Shown here piece after piece: positions 32,270 through 43,876 of a stretch of DNA of 64,000 nucleotides. How positions within the stretch are numbered: position 1 is the stretch's first letter; each line of letters begins with the position of its first letter. The position numbers and the translations under genes were made by a program. Where the stretch lies: assembly GCA_963698735.1 (NCBI GenBank), contig CAVOSA010000007.1:183533-247532 (forward strand). Reading direction: 5' to 3'. This DNA is from RPQJ01 sp963698735 (GTDB taxonomy: Bacteria > Pseudomonadota > Gammaproteobacteria > Steroidobacterales > Steroidobacteraceae). The notes below the pieces were generated by a model. It was given only the letters and a program-made list of their open reading frames with translations. It was not told the origin of the DNA and did not search any database.

Positions 32270-33340
32270 TTAACGACTTGACATTATCCTGTCGACCACG
32301 GCCGAGCCGGCTTCGTGGCTGCCGACCGAGCCCTTCCCGGGCAGGGCAATGTCCGCCGTGCGCACGCCTGCGCTGACGGCGTCCTCGACCGCGCGTTCGA
32401 CGACGGCCGCCTCCTGCTCGAGGCCCAGCGAGTACCTGAGCAGCATCGCTGCGCTCAGGATCGTGCCGTACGGATTGGCGATGCCGCGACCCGCAATGTC
32501 AGGCGCGGAGCCGTGGATCGGTTCGTACAGTCCGTTCGTGCCTTCGCCGAGTGAGGCCGACGGCAGCAGGCCGAGCGAACCCGCGATCATCGACGCTTCG
32601 TCGGTCAGGATGTCGCCGAACATGTTCTCGGTCAGCAGGACGTCGAACGACGACGGACGCCGGATGAGGTGCATCGCCGCGGCGTCGACCAGCATGTGCT
32701 CGAACTCGACCTGCGGGAATTCCTCGCGCAGCACTCGCTCGACCACCGACCGCCAGAGCCGCGACGTCTCGAGCACGTTGGCCTTGTCGACGGAGGTGAT
32801 CCGGCGACGGCGGCCCATGGCCAGGCGGCCCGCGACGCGCGTGACGCGCTCCACTTCACCGGTGGTGTAGGTGCAGACGTCTTCGGCTTCGTGGGCCGTG
32901 CGGCTCTTCCTGCCGAAGTAGATGCCGCCCGTCAACTCACGCACGACCATGATGTCGGTGTCGGCGATGACCTCGGGCTTGAGCGGCGAAGCGTCGAGCA
33001 TCGACGGCATGGTGCGCACGGGGCGCAGGTTCGCGAACACGCCGAGCGTGCGGCGCAGTTCCAGCAGGCCCTGTTCGGGGCGCACGCGCGCGCCGGGATC
33101 GGACCACTTGGGGCCGCCAACGGCTCCAAGCAGCGTCGCGGCGCTCTCGCGGCAGGCGTCGATCGTGCGTGGCGGCAAGGCAGAGCCGGATGCGTCGATG
33201 GCCGCGCCGCCGATCAGCGCCTCCGGGAACTCGAACTCGTGCCCGAACTTCCGGGCCACGGCCTGCAGCACGCGCACGGCTTCGGCCGTGACCTCGGGGC
33301 CGATGCCGTCGCCCCCGAGCACCGCAATCCGGGCCTTCAT
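32270..33340 (-). CDS. leuB: 3-isopropylmalate dehydrogenase
   Basis: 356 residues, intact. AVLGGDGIGPEVTAEAVRVL, RPEQGLLELRRTLGVFANLRPV, TGGIYFGRKSR, DKANVLETSRLWR, LTENMFGDILTDEASMIAGSLGLLPSASLG and YEPIHGSAPDIAG are hallmark motifs. It oxidatively decarboxylates 3-isopropylmalate with NAD. Last gene of the operon; ATG overlaps the leuD stop (ATGA). Confidence 0.97.
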   Translation of the reverse strand: MKARIAVLGGDGIGPEVTAEAVRVLQAVARKFGHEFEFPEALIGGAAIDASGSALPPRTIDACRESAATLLGAVGGPKWSDPGARVRPEQGLLELRRTLGVFANLRPVRTMPSMLDASPLKPEVIADTDIMVVRELTGGIYFGRKSRTAHEAEDVCTYTTGEVERVTRVAGRLAMGRRRRITSVDKANVLETSRLWRSVVERVLREEFPQVEFEHMLVDAAAMHLIRRPSSFDVLLTENMFGDILTDEASMIAGSLGLLPSASLGEGTNGLYEPIHGSAPDIAGRGIANPYGTILSAAMLLRYSLGLEQEAAVVERAVEDAVSAGVRTADIALPGKGSVGSHEAGSAVVDRIMSSR

Positions 33341-33918
33341 CGGCCTTCCCGCGCCCGTTCGTAGCGTTCGATCGCGTCGGCCTGGCTGAGCAGATAGCCG
33401 AGTTCATCGATGCCATTCATCAGGCAGTAGCGCGAGAAGGCTTCGATAGGGAATTTCACTTCACGACCGTCGGGCAGGCGCAGCGACGACGTCGGCAGGT
33501 CGATTTCGACCTCGACGCCCGGGTTCGCCAGCAGCCACTCGTGCGTTGCTTCGTCGACCACGATCGGCAGCAGCCCGTTCTTCAGGCTGTTGCTGCGGAA
33601 GATGTCGGCAATCTCGGTGCTGACGACCGCGCGGATGCCGAAGTCGAGCAGCGCCCACGGCGCGTGCTCGCGCGAGGAGCCGCAGCCGATGTTGCGGCCG
33701 GCCACGAGCACCTGGCAGCCCTGTGACGCTGGCTGGTTCAGCACGAAGTCGGGTTTCGGCTTGCCGTCCTTGTCGTAGCGCCAGTCGGCGAACAGCGCGA
33801 CGCCGAGGCCGTCGCGGATCGTGGTGGTAAGGAAACGGGCAGGGATGATCTGGTCCGTGTCGATGTTGGAGGACGGCATGACGACCGTCCGTGAGCGGAT
33901 GACTGTGATCGGGTCCAT
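33337..33918 (-). CDS. leuD: 3-isopropylmalate dehydratase small subunit
   Basis: 193 residues. NIDTDQIIPARFL, GRNIGCGSSREHAPWALLDFGIRAVVS and SNSLKNGLLPI are the LeuD swivelling domain motifs. It pairs with LeuC to isomerise isopropylmalate. ATG 33918 is 38 nt after leuC. Confidence 0.96.
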   Translation of the reverse strand: MDPITVIRSRTVVMPSSNIDTDQIIPARFLTTTIRDGLGVALFADWRYDKDGKPKPDFVLNQPASQGCQVLVAGRNIGCGSSREHAPWALLDFGIRAVVSTEIADIFRSNSLKNGLLPIVVDEATHEWLLANPGVEVEIDLPTSSLRLPDGREVKFPIEAFSRYCLMNGIDELGYLLSQADAIERYERAREGR

Positions 33919-33956
33919 GTGCGTTGACCGGTGGGTGACCTGTGGCGCGCCGCGGC

Positions 33957-35360
33957 TCAGCCGAGGAACTCGCGCGGATCGGTGACGCGGCCGCGCACGG
34001 CGGCCGCGGCGGCGGAGGCCGGGCTGGCGAGCAGGGTGCGCGCGCCGATGCCCTGCCGGCCTTCGAAGTTGCGGTTGCTGGTGCTGACGCAGTACTGGCC
34101 GGCATCGACGAGGTCGCCGTTCATGCCGAGGCACATCGAGCAGCCGGACTCGCGCCATTCCGCGCCGGCGTCCTGGAACACCTTGGCGAGCCCGAGTTCC
34201 TCGGCTTCGCGCTTGATCTGCTGCGAGCCCGGCACGACCAGTGCGCGCACGCCCTTGGCGACCTTGCGGCCACGCAGCACGTCGGCGGCGGCCTGCAGGT
34301 CCGAGAGCCGCGCATTGGTGCAACTGCCGATGAACACGACCTGCACGGGCTTCTCGGCCATGCGCTCGCCCGCGTTCAGCCCCATGTACGCCAGCGACTT
34401 CGCGAACACGGCGTCGCCCGGCCGGACCGGCACGTTGCCGCTGATCGTGGTGACCATGCCGGGATTGGTGCCGAACGTGATCATCGGTTCGAGTTCGCTG
34501 GCGTCGATGGTCACGCTCTTGTCGAACGTGGCACCCGCGTCGCCGCGCAGCGAGTCCCAGTCGGCGACGGCCCGGTCCCAGGCGGCGCCCGTCGGCGCGT
34601 AAGGGCGGCCTTTCAGGTAAGCGTACGTCGTGGCATCCGGCGCAATCATGCCCGCGCGCGCACCGGCCTCGATCGACATGTTGCAGACGGTCATGCGCTC
34701 GTCCATCGACAGCGCTTCGATGGCCGGCCCGCGGTACTCGATGACGTGGCCCGTGCCGCCGTTCACGCCGATCCTGCCGATGATGGCCAGCACGAGGTCC
34801 TTCGCCGACACGCCCCTGGGCAACCGGCCGGTCACGTTGATCGCGAACGACTTCGGCTTGCGCTGCAGCAGGCATTGCGTCGCGAGGACGTAGCCGACCT
34901 CGGTGGTGCCGATGCCGAAGGCGAGGGCGCCGAACGCGCCGTGCGTGCTGGTGTGGCTGTCGCCGCAGACGATCGTCTTGCCGGGCTGCGTGGCGCCCAG
35001 CTCCGGGCCGATGATGTGCACGATGCCGCGGCGCGCGTCCTTGAGGCCGATCAGGTCGACGCCGAATTCCGCGCAGTTCACCTCGAGCTGGCGCACCTGC
35101 TTCGCGGCTGATTCGAGCTTGATCGGCAGGCCGCCGAAGATCTGCGCCGTGTCGGTCGGCGTGGAGTGGTCCATCGTCGCCAGCATGCGGTCGAGCCGAC
35201 GCACCTTGAGGCCACGGGCCCGCAGCACGTCGAAGGCCTGGGGCGAGGTGACCTCGTGGGTCAGGTGCAGGTCGATGTACAGGATTGCAGGTGTCTCGGC
35301 CGTTTCCGGCACCACCACGTGCCGTTCCCAGACTTTCTCGAACAGGCTCTTCGCGGTCAT
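33957..35360 (-). CDS. leuC: 3-isopropylmalate dehydratase large subunit
   Basis: 467 residues, intact. The 4Fe-4S cysteines are in FIGSCTNARLSDL and SGCSMCLGMN; VCGDSHTSTHGAFGALAFGIGTTEV, RGVSAKDLVLAIIG and FEGRQGIGARTLLASP are typical of LeuC. Cytoplasmic aconitase-family enzyme. Between leuA and leuD. Confidence 0.97.
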   Translation of the reverse strand: MTAKSLFEKVWERHVVVPETAETPAILYIDLHLTHEVTSPQAFDVLRARGLKVRRLDRMLATMDHSTPTDTAQIFGGLPIKLESAAKQVRQLEVNCAEFGVDLIGLKDARRGIVHIIGPELGATQPGKTIVCGDSHTSTHGAFGALAFGIGTTEVGYVLATQCLLQRKPKSFAINVTGRLPRGVSAKDLVLAIIGRIGVNGGTGHVIEYRGPAIEALSMDERMTVCNMSIEAGARAGMIAPDATTYAYLKGRPYAPTGAAWDRAVADWDSLRGDAGATFDKSVTIDASELEPMITFGTNPGMVTTISGNVPVRPGDAVFAKSLAYMGLNAGERMAEKPVQVVFIGSCTNARLSDLQAAADVLRGRKVAKGVRALVVPGSQQIKREAEELGLAKVFQDAGAEWRESGCSMCLGMNGDLVDAGQYCVSTSNRNFEGRQGIGARTLLASPASAAAAAVRGRVTDPREFLG

Positions 35361-35384
35361 TCAGGCTCCGATCGGGCTGCGCGC

Positions 35385-36959
<1,575 letters not shown>

Positions 36960-36988
36960 CGTGGTGGACAGGGAAAGGGCAGGGCGGC

Positions 36989-37975
36989 TCAGCCCTGGTT
37001 CAGCCAGGGCATGCGGGCACGGAGTTGCGCGCCGACCTTCTCGATCGGGTGCGCCAGGTCCTTCTTCATCAGCGCGTCGTACTTCTTGCGGCCGGTCTTG
37101 TTCTCACGGATCCAGACACGCGCGAAGCTGCCGTCCTGGATCTCGCCGAGAATCTTCTTCATTTCCTTCTTGGTCGCCTTGTTCACGACGCGCGGTCCGC
37201 GCGTGAGGTCGCCCCACTTCGCGGTGTGCGAAATGTACTTGTGCATCTTGGCGAGGCCGCCTTCGTGCAGCAGGTCGACGATCAGCTTCAGTTCGTGCAT
37301 GCACTCGTAGTACGCGACCTCGGGCTGGTAGCCGGCTTCGACCAGCGTCTCGTAGCCCTTCAGCACGAGTTCAGTGGCGCCGCCGCACAGCACGGCCTGT
37401 TCGCCGAACAGGTCGGTCTCGGTCTCTTCCTTGAACGTCGTCTGGATGACGCCGGCGCGCGTGCCGCCGATGCCGTCGGCGTAGGCGAGGGCCTTGGCCT
37501 GCGCCTTGCCCGAGGCGTCCTGCGCCACTGCGATCAGGCAGGGTACGCCGCGGCCTTCCTGGTACTGACGGCGCACGAGGCCGCCCGGGCCCTTCGGCGC
37601 GATCAGCACGACGTCGAGGTCCTTGCGCGGCTTGATCTGCTTGAAATGGATGTTGAAGCCGTGCGCGAAGAGCAGCGTCGCGCCCTTGGCGAGGTTCGGC
37701 AGGATTTCCTTGTAGTTTTCTGCCTGCGTCGTGTCCGGCGTCAGCAGCGCGACGAGCGTGGCGCCCTTGACGGCTTCGGCAGGAACGGCGACCGCGAGGC
37801 CGTCTTTCTTGGCCTGCTTCCAGCTGTCGCCCTTGCGCACGCCGATGACGACGTCAAAACCCGAATCCTTGAGATTCAACGCATGCGCGCGACCCTGGCT
37901 GCCATAGCCCACGACGGCGATCTTCGCGCCCTTCAGTGCTTTCTTGTCGACGTCCTTCTTCGAATACGCACGCAT
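36989..37975 (-). CDS. ilvC: Ketol-acid reductoisomerase, class I
   Basis: 328 residues, the short class I form. NADPH-binding VVGYGSQGRAHALNLKDSGFDV, APKGPGGLVRRQY, and metal-binding DLFGEQAVLCGG, YECMHELKLIVDLLHEGG. GAGGAG precedes ATG 37975 by 9 nt. First structural gene after an attenuator with a branched-chain leader peptide. The acetolactate synthase genes are not in this window. Confidence 0.96.
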   Translation of the reverse strand: MRAYSKKDVDKKALKGAKIAVVGYGSQGRAHALNLKDSGFDVVIGVRKGDSWKQAKKDGLAVAVPAEAVKGATLVALLTPDTTQAENYKEILPNLAKGATLLFAHGFNIHFKQIKPRKDLDVVLIAPKGPGGLVRRQYQEGRGVPCLIAVAQDASGKAQAKALAYADGIGGTRAGVIQTTFKEETETDLFGEQAVLCGGATELVLKGYETLVEAGYQPEVAYYECMHELKLIVDLLHEGGLAKMHKYISHTAKWGDLTRGPRVVNKATKKEMKKILGEIQDGSFARVWIRENKTGRKKYDALMKKDLAHPIEKVGAQLRARMPWLNQG

Positions 37976-38020
37976 CTTTGCAATCTCCTCGGGTCCTGAA
38001 CGTTTTGCCGGTACAGATAA

Positions 38021-38060
38021 CGAAAAACCCCGCGCCGGCCGGCTCGCCGTGCGGGGTTTC
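38021..38060 (-). terminator. Attenuator terminator of the ilvC-leu operon
   Basis: On the minus strand AAACCCCGC (38059-38051) pairs with GCGGGGTTT (38033-38025), followed by TTCG. A competing antiterminator is visible: GTGCGGGG in the end of the leader ORF (38104-38097) pairs exactly with CCCCGCAC (38056-38049), the 5' arm of the terminator. Lies between the leader peptide and ilvC. Confidence 0.85.
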
Positions 38061-38085
38061 GGTGTCCAATCGCGCGTGTGCGCTC

Positions 38086-38199
38086 TCAGCCCGTAGCCCC
38101 GCACCTCCGCAGGGGAAGCAGGGTAAGGGACGCAAGCAGCAGGCCGGCCACGAGAATGACCGAGTCGGAGATGAGGGAAGTGTCGAGCGACGACTTCAT
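38086..38199 (-). CDS. Branched-chain leader peptide of the ilvC-leu attenuator
   Basis: 37 codons from ATG 38199 to TGA 38088-38086. The middle reads SVILVAGLLLASLTLLPL; overall 10 Leu, 2 Ile and 2 Val of 37 residues. Ribosome stalling on Leu/Val/Ile codons would free the downstream antiterminator, while translation to the stop would cover it, as in the ilv/leu leaders of enterobacteria. The peptide itself is expected to be unstable. It sits 26 nt before the attenuator hairpin and 110 nt before ilvC. Confidence 0.78.
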   Translation of the reverse strand: MKSSLDTSLISDSVILVAGLLLASLTLLPLRRCGATG

Positions 38200-38362
38200 C
38201 CGGCGCCTGCGTTTGACGGCTGAAATTAAGGATGCGATAGCAGCACAGCGCACTGTGCGTTGTCAACCGCAGTGCAAAAAGAATGGATCGATGCCGGCGT
38301 CATCACCGCGATGGCGGCGCTGTTAAGCTAGAAAACCTCTCTCTCCATTTCTGCAACGGAAC

Positions 38363-39776
38363 ATGCCACCTGTGGATTTCCTGCTGGATCCCGCCGGCGC
38401 CCCTGCCGACGCCCGCGAGCTGTGGCTCGTGCCGCAGACGGACCTTGCTCGCTGGCTCGCAACCCAGGCCGCGCCGGCTCGGGGCTGGCTCGAGTCGACC
38501 GGGTTCAAAGCGGAAAAGCAGCAACTGGCGCTGGTGCCCGGAGCCGACGGGTTGCCGCAAGGTGCCGTGCTCGGTGTCGGTCCGCTCGCCTCGCTCGACG
38601 CGCTGGAACTCTGGCACGTGGCAGGCTTGCCGGAGCGCCTGCCGGCCGGCACGACATGGCGCGCGGCCAACGAGTTGTCCCTGCCTGCGGCCAACGCGCT
38701 CGCCCTGGGCTGGGCCTATGGCAGTTATCGCTTCGACACCTACAAGTCAGCGACGAAACCCGCGGCTGCCCGGCCGCGGCTGGTGGCGCCGGCGGGAGCC
38801 GACTGCGCGCTGGCCCTGCGGATTGCGGGCGCGACGGCCATGGCGCGCGACTTCGTCAACACGCCCGCGTCCGACATGACGCCGGAGCGGCTCGCCGCGG
38901 AAGCCGTGAGTCTCGCGCGCGCCAACGGCGCGACGCCGCAGGAAATTTCCGGGGAGGACCTGCGCCGTGGATTTCCGGCGATTCACGCCGTGGGCCAGGC
39001 CTCGCACTGCGCGCCGCGCCTCGTCGATTTCACCTGGGGCGACCCGGCCCATCCGAAGGTGACGCTGATCGGCAAAGGCGTGTGCTTCGACACCGGCGGC
39101 CTCGACATCAAGGCGTCCGCCGGCATGGCGCTGATGAAGAAAGGACATGGGCGGCGCCGCGTGCACGCTCGCCCTCGCGCGCCTGGTCATGGAGGCGAAG
39201 CTGCCCGTGCGGCTGCGCGTGCTGGTGCCCGCCGTCGAGAATGCAATTGCGGGCAATGCCTATCGGCCGGGCGACGTGATCCGCACGCGCAAGGGCCTGA
39301 CCGTCGAGATCGGCAATACGGATGCCGAAGGCCGGCTGGTCCTGTGCGACGCCATCGCACTGGCCGACGACGAAAAGCCGGACCTGATGATCGACCTGGC
39401 CACGCTCACTGGCGCCGCCAGGGTTGCGCTTGGCCCGGAACTGCCGGCCGTGTTCGGAACCCGCCAGGAAACGGTCGACGCGCTGCTGCAGCACGGTCGC
39501 CGTGTGGCGGACCCGCTGTGGCAGATGCCGCTGTGGAGCGGTTACGACGACGATATCGCCAGCAAGGTCGCGGACATCAACAACGCTTCGGCTTCCGCCT
39601 TCGCGGGCGCGATCATCGGCGCGCTGTTCCTGCGCCGGTTCGTCACGCAGTCGCCGGACTGGCTGCACGTGGACCTGTTCGCCTGGAATCCGAAAGAGCG
39701 GCCCGGCCGGCCCGTCGGCGCAGAGGCCCACGCCGTGCGCGCGCTCTACTCGATGCTCGTGGAACGCTACGGCTGA
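38363..39776 (+). CDS. M17 leucyl aminopeptidase family protein, one frame break
   Basis: An N-terminal domain of about 150 residues is followed by the M17 catalytic domain: VTLIGKGVCFDTGGLDIKASAGMALMKK in the first frame, then after +1 nt in AAGAAAGGACATG (39141-39148) DMGGAACTLALARLV, AVENAIAGNAYRPGDVIRTRKGLTVEIGNTDAEGRLVLCDAI and the metal/bicarbonate site residues. Two-metal exopeptidase, cytoplasmic. 1414 nt, about 470 residues repaired. Insertion in an A-run points to a base-call error. Divergent from the ilv-leu operon. Confidence 0.87.
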
Positions 39777-39797
39777 CCCCCGGCCGCCCGCGCCCGC

Positions 39798-41054
39798 ATG
39801 GACCTGAGCTACGAGCGACGCGCCTGGACGCTGATCTACCTGTGCCTCGGGCTCGTCGAAGGCGGCACGGCGGCCGTGATGGTCCGGGCTCTCTTTGGCC
39901 AGCAGGCACCCGCGCTCGCGGTGGATCTCGTCGTGGCCGTCGTCAGCGCGGCGCCGGCCTGGGCCAATCTCGCGAGCATGGCGTACGCGCGACGCGCGCA
40001 GGGGCAGCGCAAGGTGTCCTTCCTGTTTCCGTTGCTGCTGGCGATGACCGCCTGCGTGGGCGCGCTCGCGCTGGTGCCGGAGAGCGGGGCCGGCCTCGTG
40101 CTGTTCCTCGTCCTCTACGCGTCGGCGCGATTGCTCTGGGCCGGCGTCGAAACGGTGCGCTCGGTGTTGTGGAGCGTGAACTACCCGTCGCGCCTGCGGG
40201 CGCGCATCACGGGACGCATCACGATCAACACCTCGATCGCGCTCGCCATCACCGGCCTCGGTATCGGCTGGCTGCTCGGTCACGACGGCCCCTGGTGGCG
40301 CATCGCCATCGTGGTCGGAGCCGCCTGCGGCGTGGCGGGCGCGCTGGCGTTCCGTCAATTCAAGGTCCGGCGCGAGGACGAACTGCTCGAAGCCGAGCGA
40401 GCGCGGCTGGAGGAGGGCGCGACGTTCGGGTTCGGCGGCATGCGCGAACTGCTGGCGCGCGACGAGGCTTTCCGGCGCTACCAGTACGCGATGTCGATGT
40501 TCGGAGCGGGGATGCTGTCGCTCACGCCGCTGATGGTCATCTGCCTCGGTGACGTGCTGCAGCTGCCAGCGCTGTGGCAGGTGCTGGTCACGACGGCCGT
40601 TCCGGTCATGGTCGTGCCGCTCGCGATCCAGCCGTGGGCGCGGTACCTCGACCTGCACCGGGTCCTCGCCTTTCGCTCGGTTCACGGCAAGGTCACGGTC
40701 GTCGCCGTGGTCCTGCTGGTCGGGGCCGTGCTGCTGCACCTGCCGCTGCTGCTCGCGCCGGGTGCGATCCTGCTGGGCATCAGCCTCGCGGCCGGCAGTC
40801 TTGGCTGGACGCTGGGACACAACGATTTCGCACCGCGCGGCGAGGAGACCCGGTACATGGCCTTGCACGTGACCCTGACCGGCCTGCGCGGACTGGTGGC
40901 GCCGCCGCTCACCATCGCCCTGTATCACCTGCTGGCAGCAATGCGGACTGGACTCGGTCCGGTCGCGCTGCTGCTGCCGTTGCTGCTGGTCGTGGCGGGC
41001 GCGCGCCGTTTCCACGTCATGCATCGCCTGCAGGTGGCCGCAAACGCCGCGTGA
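39798..41054 (+). CDS. MFS-type transporter
   Basis: 418 residues with about 11-12 hydrophobic helices and short loops. A central cytoplasmic segment (KVRREDELLEAERARLEEGATFGFGG) separates two six-helix halves. The N-terminus is cytoplasmic and lacks a signal. No substrate motif was recognised. It starts 21 nt after the aminopeptidase stop, suggesting co-transcription, perhaps a peptide or amino-acid exporter, but that is inference. Confidence 0.75.
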   Translation: MDLSYERRAWTLIYLCLGLVEGGTAAVMVRALFGQQAPALAVDLVVAVVSAAPAWANLASMAYARRAQGQRKVSFLFPLLLAMTACVGALALVPESGAGLVLFLVLYASARLLWAGVETVRSVLWSVNYPSRLRARITGRITINTSIALAITGLGIGWLLGHDGPWWRIAIVVGAACGVAGALAFRQFKVRREDELLEAERARLEEGATFGFGGMRELLARDEAFRRYQYAMSMFGAGMLSLTPLMVICLGDVLQLPALWQVLVTTAVPVMVVPLAIQPWARYLDLHRVLAFRSVHGKVTVVAVVLLVGAVLLHLPLLLAPGAILLGISLAAGSLGWTLGHNDFAPRGEETRYMALHVTLTGLRGLVAPPLTIALYHLLAAMRTGLGPVALLLPLLLVVAGARRFHVMHRLQVAANAA

Positions 41055-41122
41055 CCGTTGCGTTGCGAGGCCCCACAATTACCAGTTCTCCGCCATTCGC
41101 ACGTCCCGCTGGAGCCTGACCG

Positions 41123-42830
41123 ATGAGCCGACGCAAAGTGGACCCCCGCCCGTATTCGAAGACTCGTGTTCGATGGCGTCAAGCAGACGCCGAGCCGGGC
41201 GATGCTGCGCGCCGTCGGCTTCGACGATCGCGATTTCAAGAAGCCGCAGGTCGGCATTGCCTCGACGTGGAGCAACCTCACGCCTTGCAACATGCACATC
41301 GACAAGCTGGCCGATGCGGCAGCAAAGGGCGCGAATGCCGCGGGCGGCAAGAGCACGACCTTCGGCACGATCACGGTGTCGGACGGCATCTCGATGGGCA
41401 CGCCGGGCATGCGCTATTCGCTGGTCTCGCGCGAGGTGATCGCCGATTCGATCGAGACCGTCGCCGGCGCGCAGGGCTTTGACGGCATCGTCGCGATCGG
41501 CGGCTGCGACAAGAACATGCCGGGCTGCATGATGGCGATTGCGCGGCTCGACCGTCCCGCTGTATTCGTATACGGCGGTACGATCAGACCGGGCGAGAAC
41601 AAGCGCGACGTCGTTTCCGTCTTCGAGGCCGTCGGCGCGCACGCGAGCGGGGCGATCAGCGACAAGCAGCTCAAGGAAGTCGAGCGCACGGCGATTCCAG
41701 GTGCCGGCAGCTGCGGCGGCATGTACACGGCCAACACCATGGCCTCGGCGATCGAAGCGCTCGGCATGAGCCTCGGCAACAGTTCGGCGCAGGAAGCCGT
41801 CTCGCGCCATAAGCGCGATGACGCCGGCAAGGCGGGCCGCGCCGTCGTCAACCTCATCAAGCGCGGCATCAAGCCGTCGATGATCCTCACCCGCGAGGCG
41901 TTCGAGAACGCCATCGTCGTGACCATCGCCCTCGGCGGCTCCACCAACGCGGTGCTGCACCTGCTCGCGATTGCGCACGCGGCGAACGTGCCGCTCGAAC
42001 TCGATGACTTCACGCGCATCGGCGCGAAAGTGCCCGTGCTCGCGGACCTGCGGCCCAGCGGCCGCTATTCCATGTCGGAACTCATCCGCATCGGCGGTAT
42101 CCAGCCGCTCATGAAGTCGCTGCTCGACGCCGGAATGTTGCACGGGGATTGCCTCACCGTGACCGGCAAGACCCTGCGCGAGAACCTGGCGCGCGTGAAA
42201 CCCTACCCGAGCGGGCAGGACATGGTTCGCCCGCTCACCAATCCGCTCAAGCGCGAGAGCCACCTCGTCGTGCTGTATGGCAACCTCGCGCCGGAGGGTG
42301 CGGTCGCCAAGATCAGCGGCAAGGAAGGCCTGAGTTTCAAGGGGCGCGCGCGCGTGTTCGAAGGCGAGGAGGCCGCGCTGCAGGCGATCCTCGACGGCAC
42401 CGTGCTGGCGGGAGACGTGCTCGTGGTGCGCTACGAAGGCCCGCGCGGCGGGCCGGGCATGCGCGAAATGCTGAGTCCCACGGCAGCGATCATGGGCAAG
42501 GGTCTCGGCGACAAGGTCGCGCTCATCACCGACGGGCGATTCTCCGGCGGCAGCCACGGCTTCGTGGTGGGGCACGTGTCACCCGAGGCGGCGCTGGGCG
42601 GCCCGCTCGCGCTCGTGCAGGAAGGTGACTCCATCAGCATCGATGCGACGAAGCGTGAATTGAAGCTGCACGTGACGGCGGACGAACTGGCGCAGCGGCG
42701 CGCATCGTGGCAGCCGCGCGCGCCGTATGCGACGCGCGGGGTGCTGGCGAAGTACGCCGAACTGGTGAGCAGCGCTTCGCTCGGCGCGGTGACCGATCGC
42801 GGATTGAAGGTCGCCGCACCGCGGGTTTGA
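41123..42830 (+). CDS. ilvD: Dihydroxy-acid dehydratase, frame break near the N-terminus
   Basis: ATG 41123 gives MSRRKVDPRPYSKT; +1 nt around 41163 shifts to VFDGVKQTPSRAMLRAVGF and the remaining frame is open. Fe-S and Mg site motifs: GGCDKNMPGCMMA, GAGSCGGMYTANTMASAIEALG, VTIALGGSTNAVLH, ITDGRFSGGSHGFVVGHVSPEA. It makes the 2-keto acids of Val, Ile and Leu. About 568 residues when repaired. Located apart from ilvC-leu and without a visible attenuator. Confidence 0.92.
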
Positions 42831-43149
42831 ACCGCTACGCAGGTATGCGGAGTCAAGGCAAGTATTGTGTTGCTCGATGGGCGTGGGTAAAGTCGCGGCC
42901 GCCGTCAGAAACGGTCCGGGCGCGACGCGAACGGAGCAGGTTGCCGTGTGTTGCGGCGCAGCACGCGGCGAGAAGAATAGCGGCGATCGCGCTGGCCGGA
43001 GATTCAGCACCCACTGGTGCCTTCGACAGCCGGCTCGGGGATTCTCGTCAGGGGTTGCGAGTGCCGATGGGGTCTTGTAGTGTCGTCCGTCCGGGGGAGG
43101 ACGCGGCATAGGGCCGGAGCATCCGCGCGCCCAGAGTAGTGGAGGGGAA
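42831..43149. other. Intergenic region before tonB
   Basis: 319 nt without a supported gene. GGAGGGG just before GTG 43150 is the ribosome site of tonB. A short CGTCC/GGACG hairpin lies near 43085-43105. No Fur box, riboswitch or strong promoter was recognised. Confidence 0.5.
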
Positions 43150-43806
43150 GTGGCTTACAGTTATTCGATCGACGATCCGGCCAAGAACAGCAAGCGCACG
43201 CTGGCCTTCTTCCTGGTCGTCTTGATCCATGCCCTGTTCTTCTGGGTCCTGGCTTCCGGTCTCGGCGCCAAGATGGTGAATACCGTCATGGGCCCGGTCG
43301 AGACGAAGATGATCGAAGAGCTCCCGGAAGACGACAAGGAGCCGCCGCCTCCGCCGCCGGACATCGAGCAACCGCCTCCGTACGTGCCGCCGCCGGAAGT
43401 GTCCGTCGACCTCGCGATCGACACCGGTCCCACCACCGCCATTTCGAATGCGACGTCCGAGCGCCCCGTGGCGGCGCCGCCGGTCGCTGCGCCGAAGCCC
43501 GTCGAACGCGCGGTCGTGAAGACGCCGCCGTCCACGGCCGGCAAGGGTGCCCGCATCACGCAGCCCGAATATCCGCCCGCCTCGCGGCGCGCCGGGGAAG
43601 CGGGCACGGTCCAGCTGCAGGTCTACGTTCTCGAGAGCGGCAAGGCCGGCGAAGTGAAGGTTGCCAAGAGCAGCGGCTTCGAGAAGCTCGACGAAGCAGC
43701 CGTCAAGGAAGTGCAGCGCAACTGGCGCTTCGTTCCCGGCAAGGAAGACGGCAAGCCGGTGGCCATGTGGCACACCTTCGCCGTCACCTTCAAGCTGACC
43801 GATTGA
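43150..43806 (+). CDS. tonB: Energy transducer TonB
   Basis: 218 residues, GTG start with strong ribosome site. One N-terminal TM helix (about 17-40, LAFFLVVLIHALFFWVLASGL), a Pro-rich periplasmic spacer (EPPPPPPDIEQPPPYVPPPE), and a C-terminal TonB domain (ITQPEYPPASRRAGEAGTVQLQVYVLESGKAGEVKVAKSSGFEKLDEAAVKEVQRNWRF begins the fold). It transmits proton-motive force to outer-membrane receptors. First gene of tonB-exbB-exbD-exbD. Confidence 0.92.
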   Translation: MAYSYSIDDPAKNSKRTLAFFLVVLIHALFFWVLASGLGAKMVNTVMGPVETKMIEELPEDDKEPPPPPPDIEQPPPYVPPPEVSVDLAIDTGPTTAISNATSERPVAAPPVAAPKPVERAVVKTPPSTAGKGARITQPEYPPASRRAGEAGTVQLQVYVLESGKAGEVKVAKSSGFEKLDEAAVKEVQRNWRFVPGKEDGKPVAMWHTFAVTFKLTD

Positions 43807-43876
43807 TCGCAACCACTTGATCCATCCCTGAACTCAACGTCGTACCAGTAGAAAACAGACACAGGAACCGACCTCA

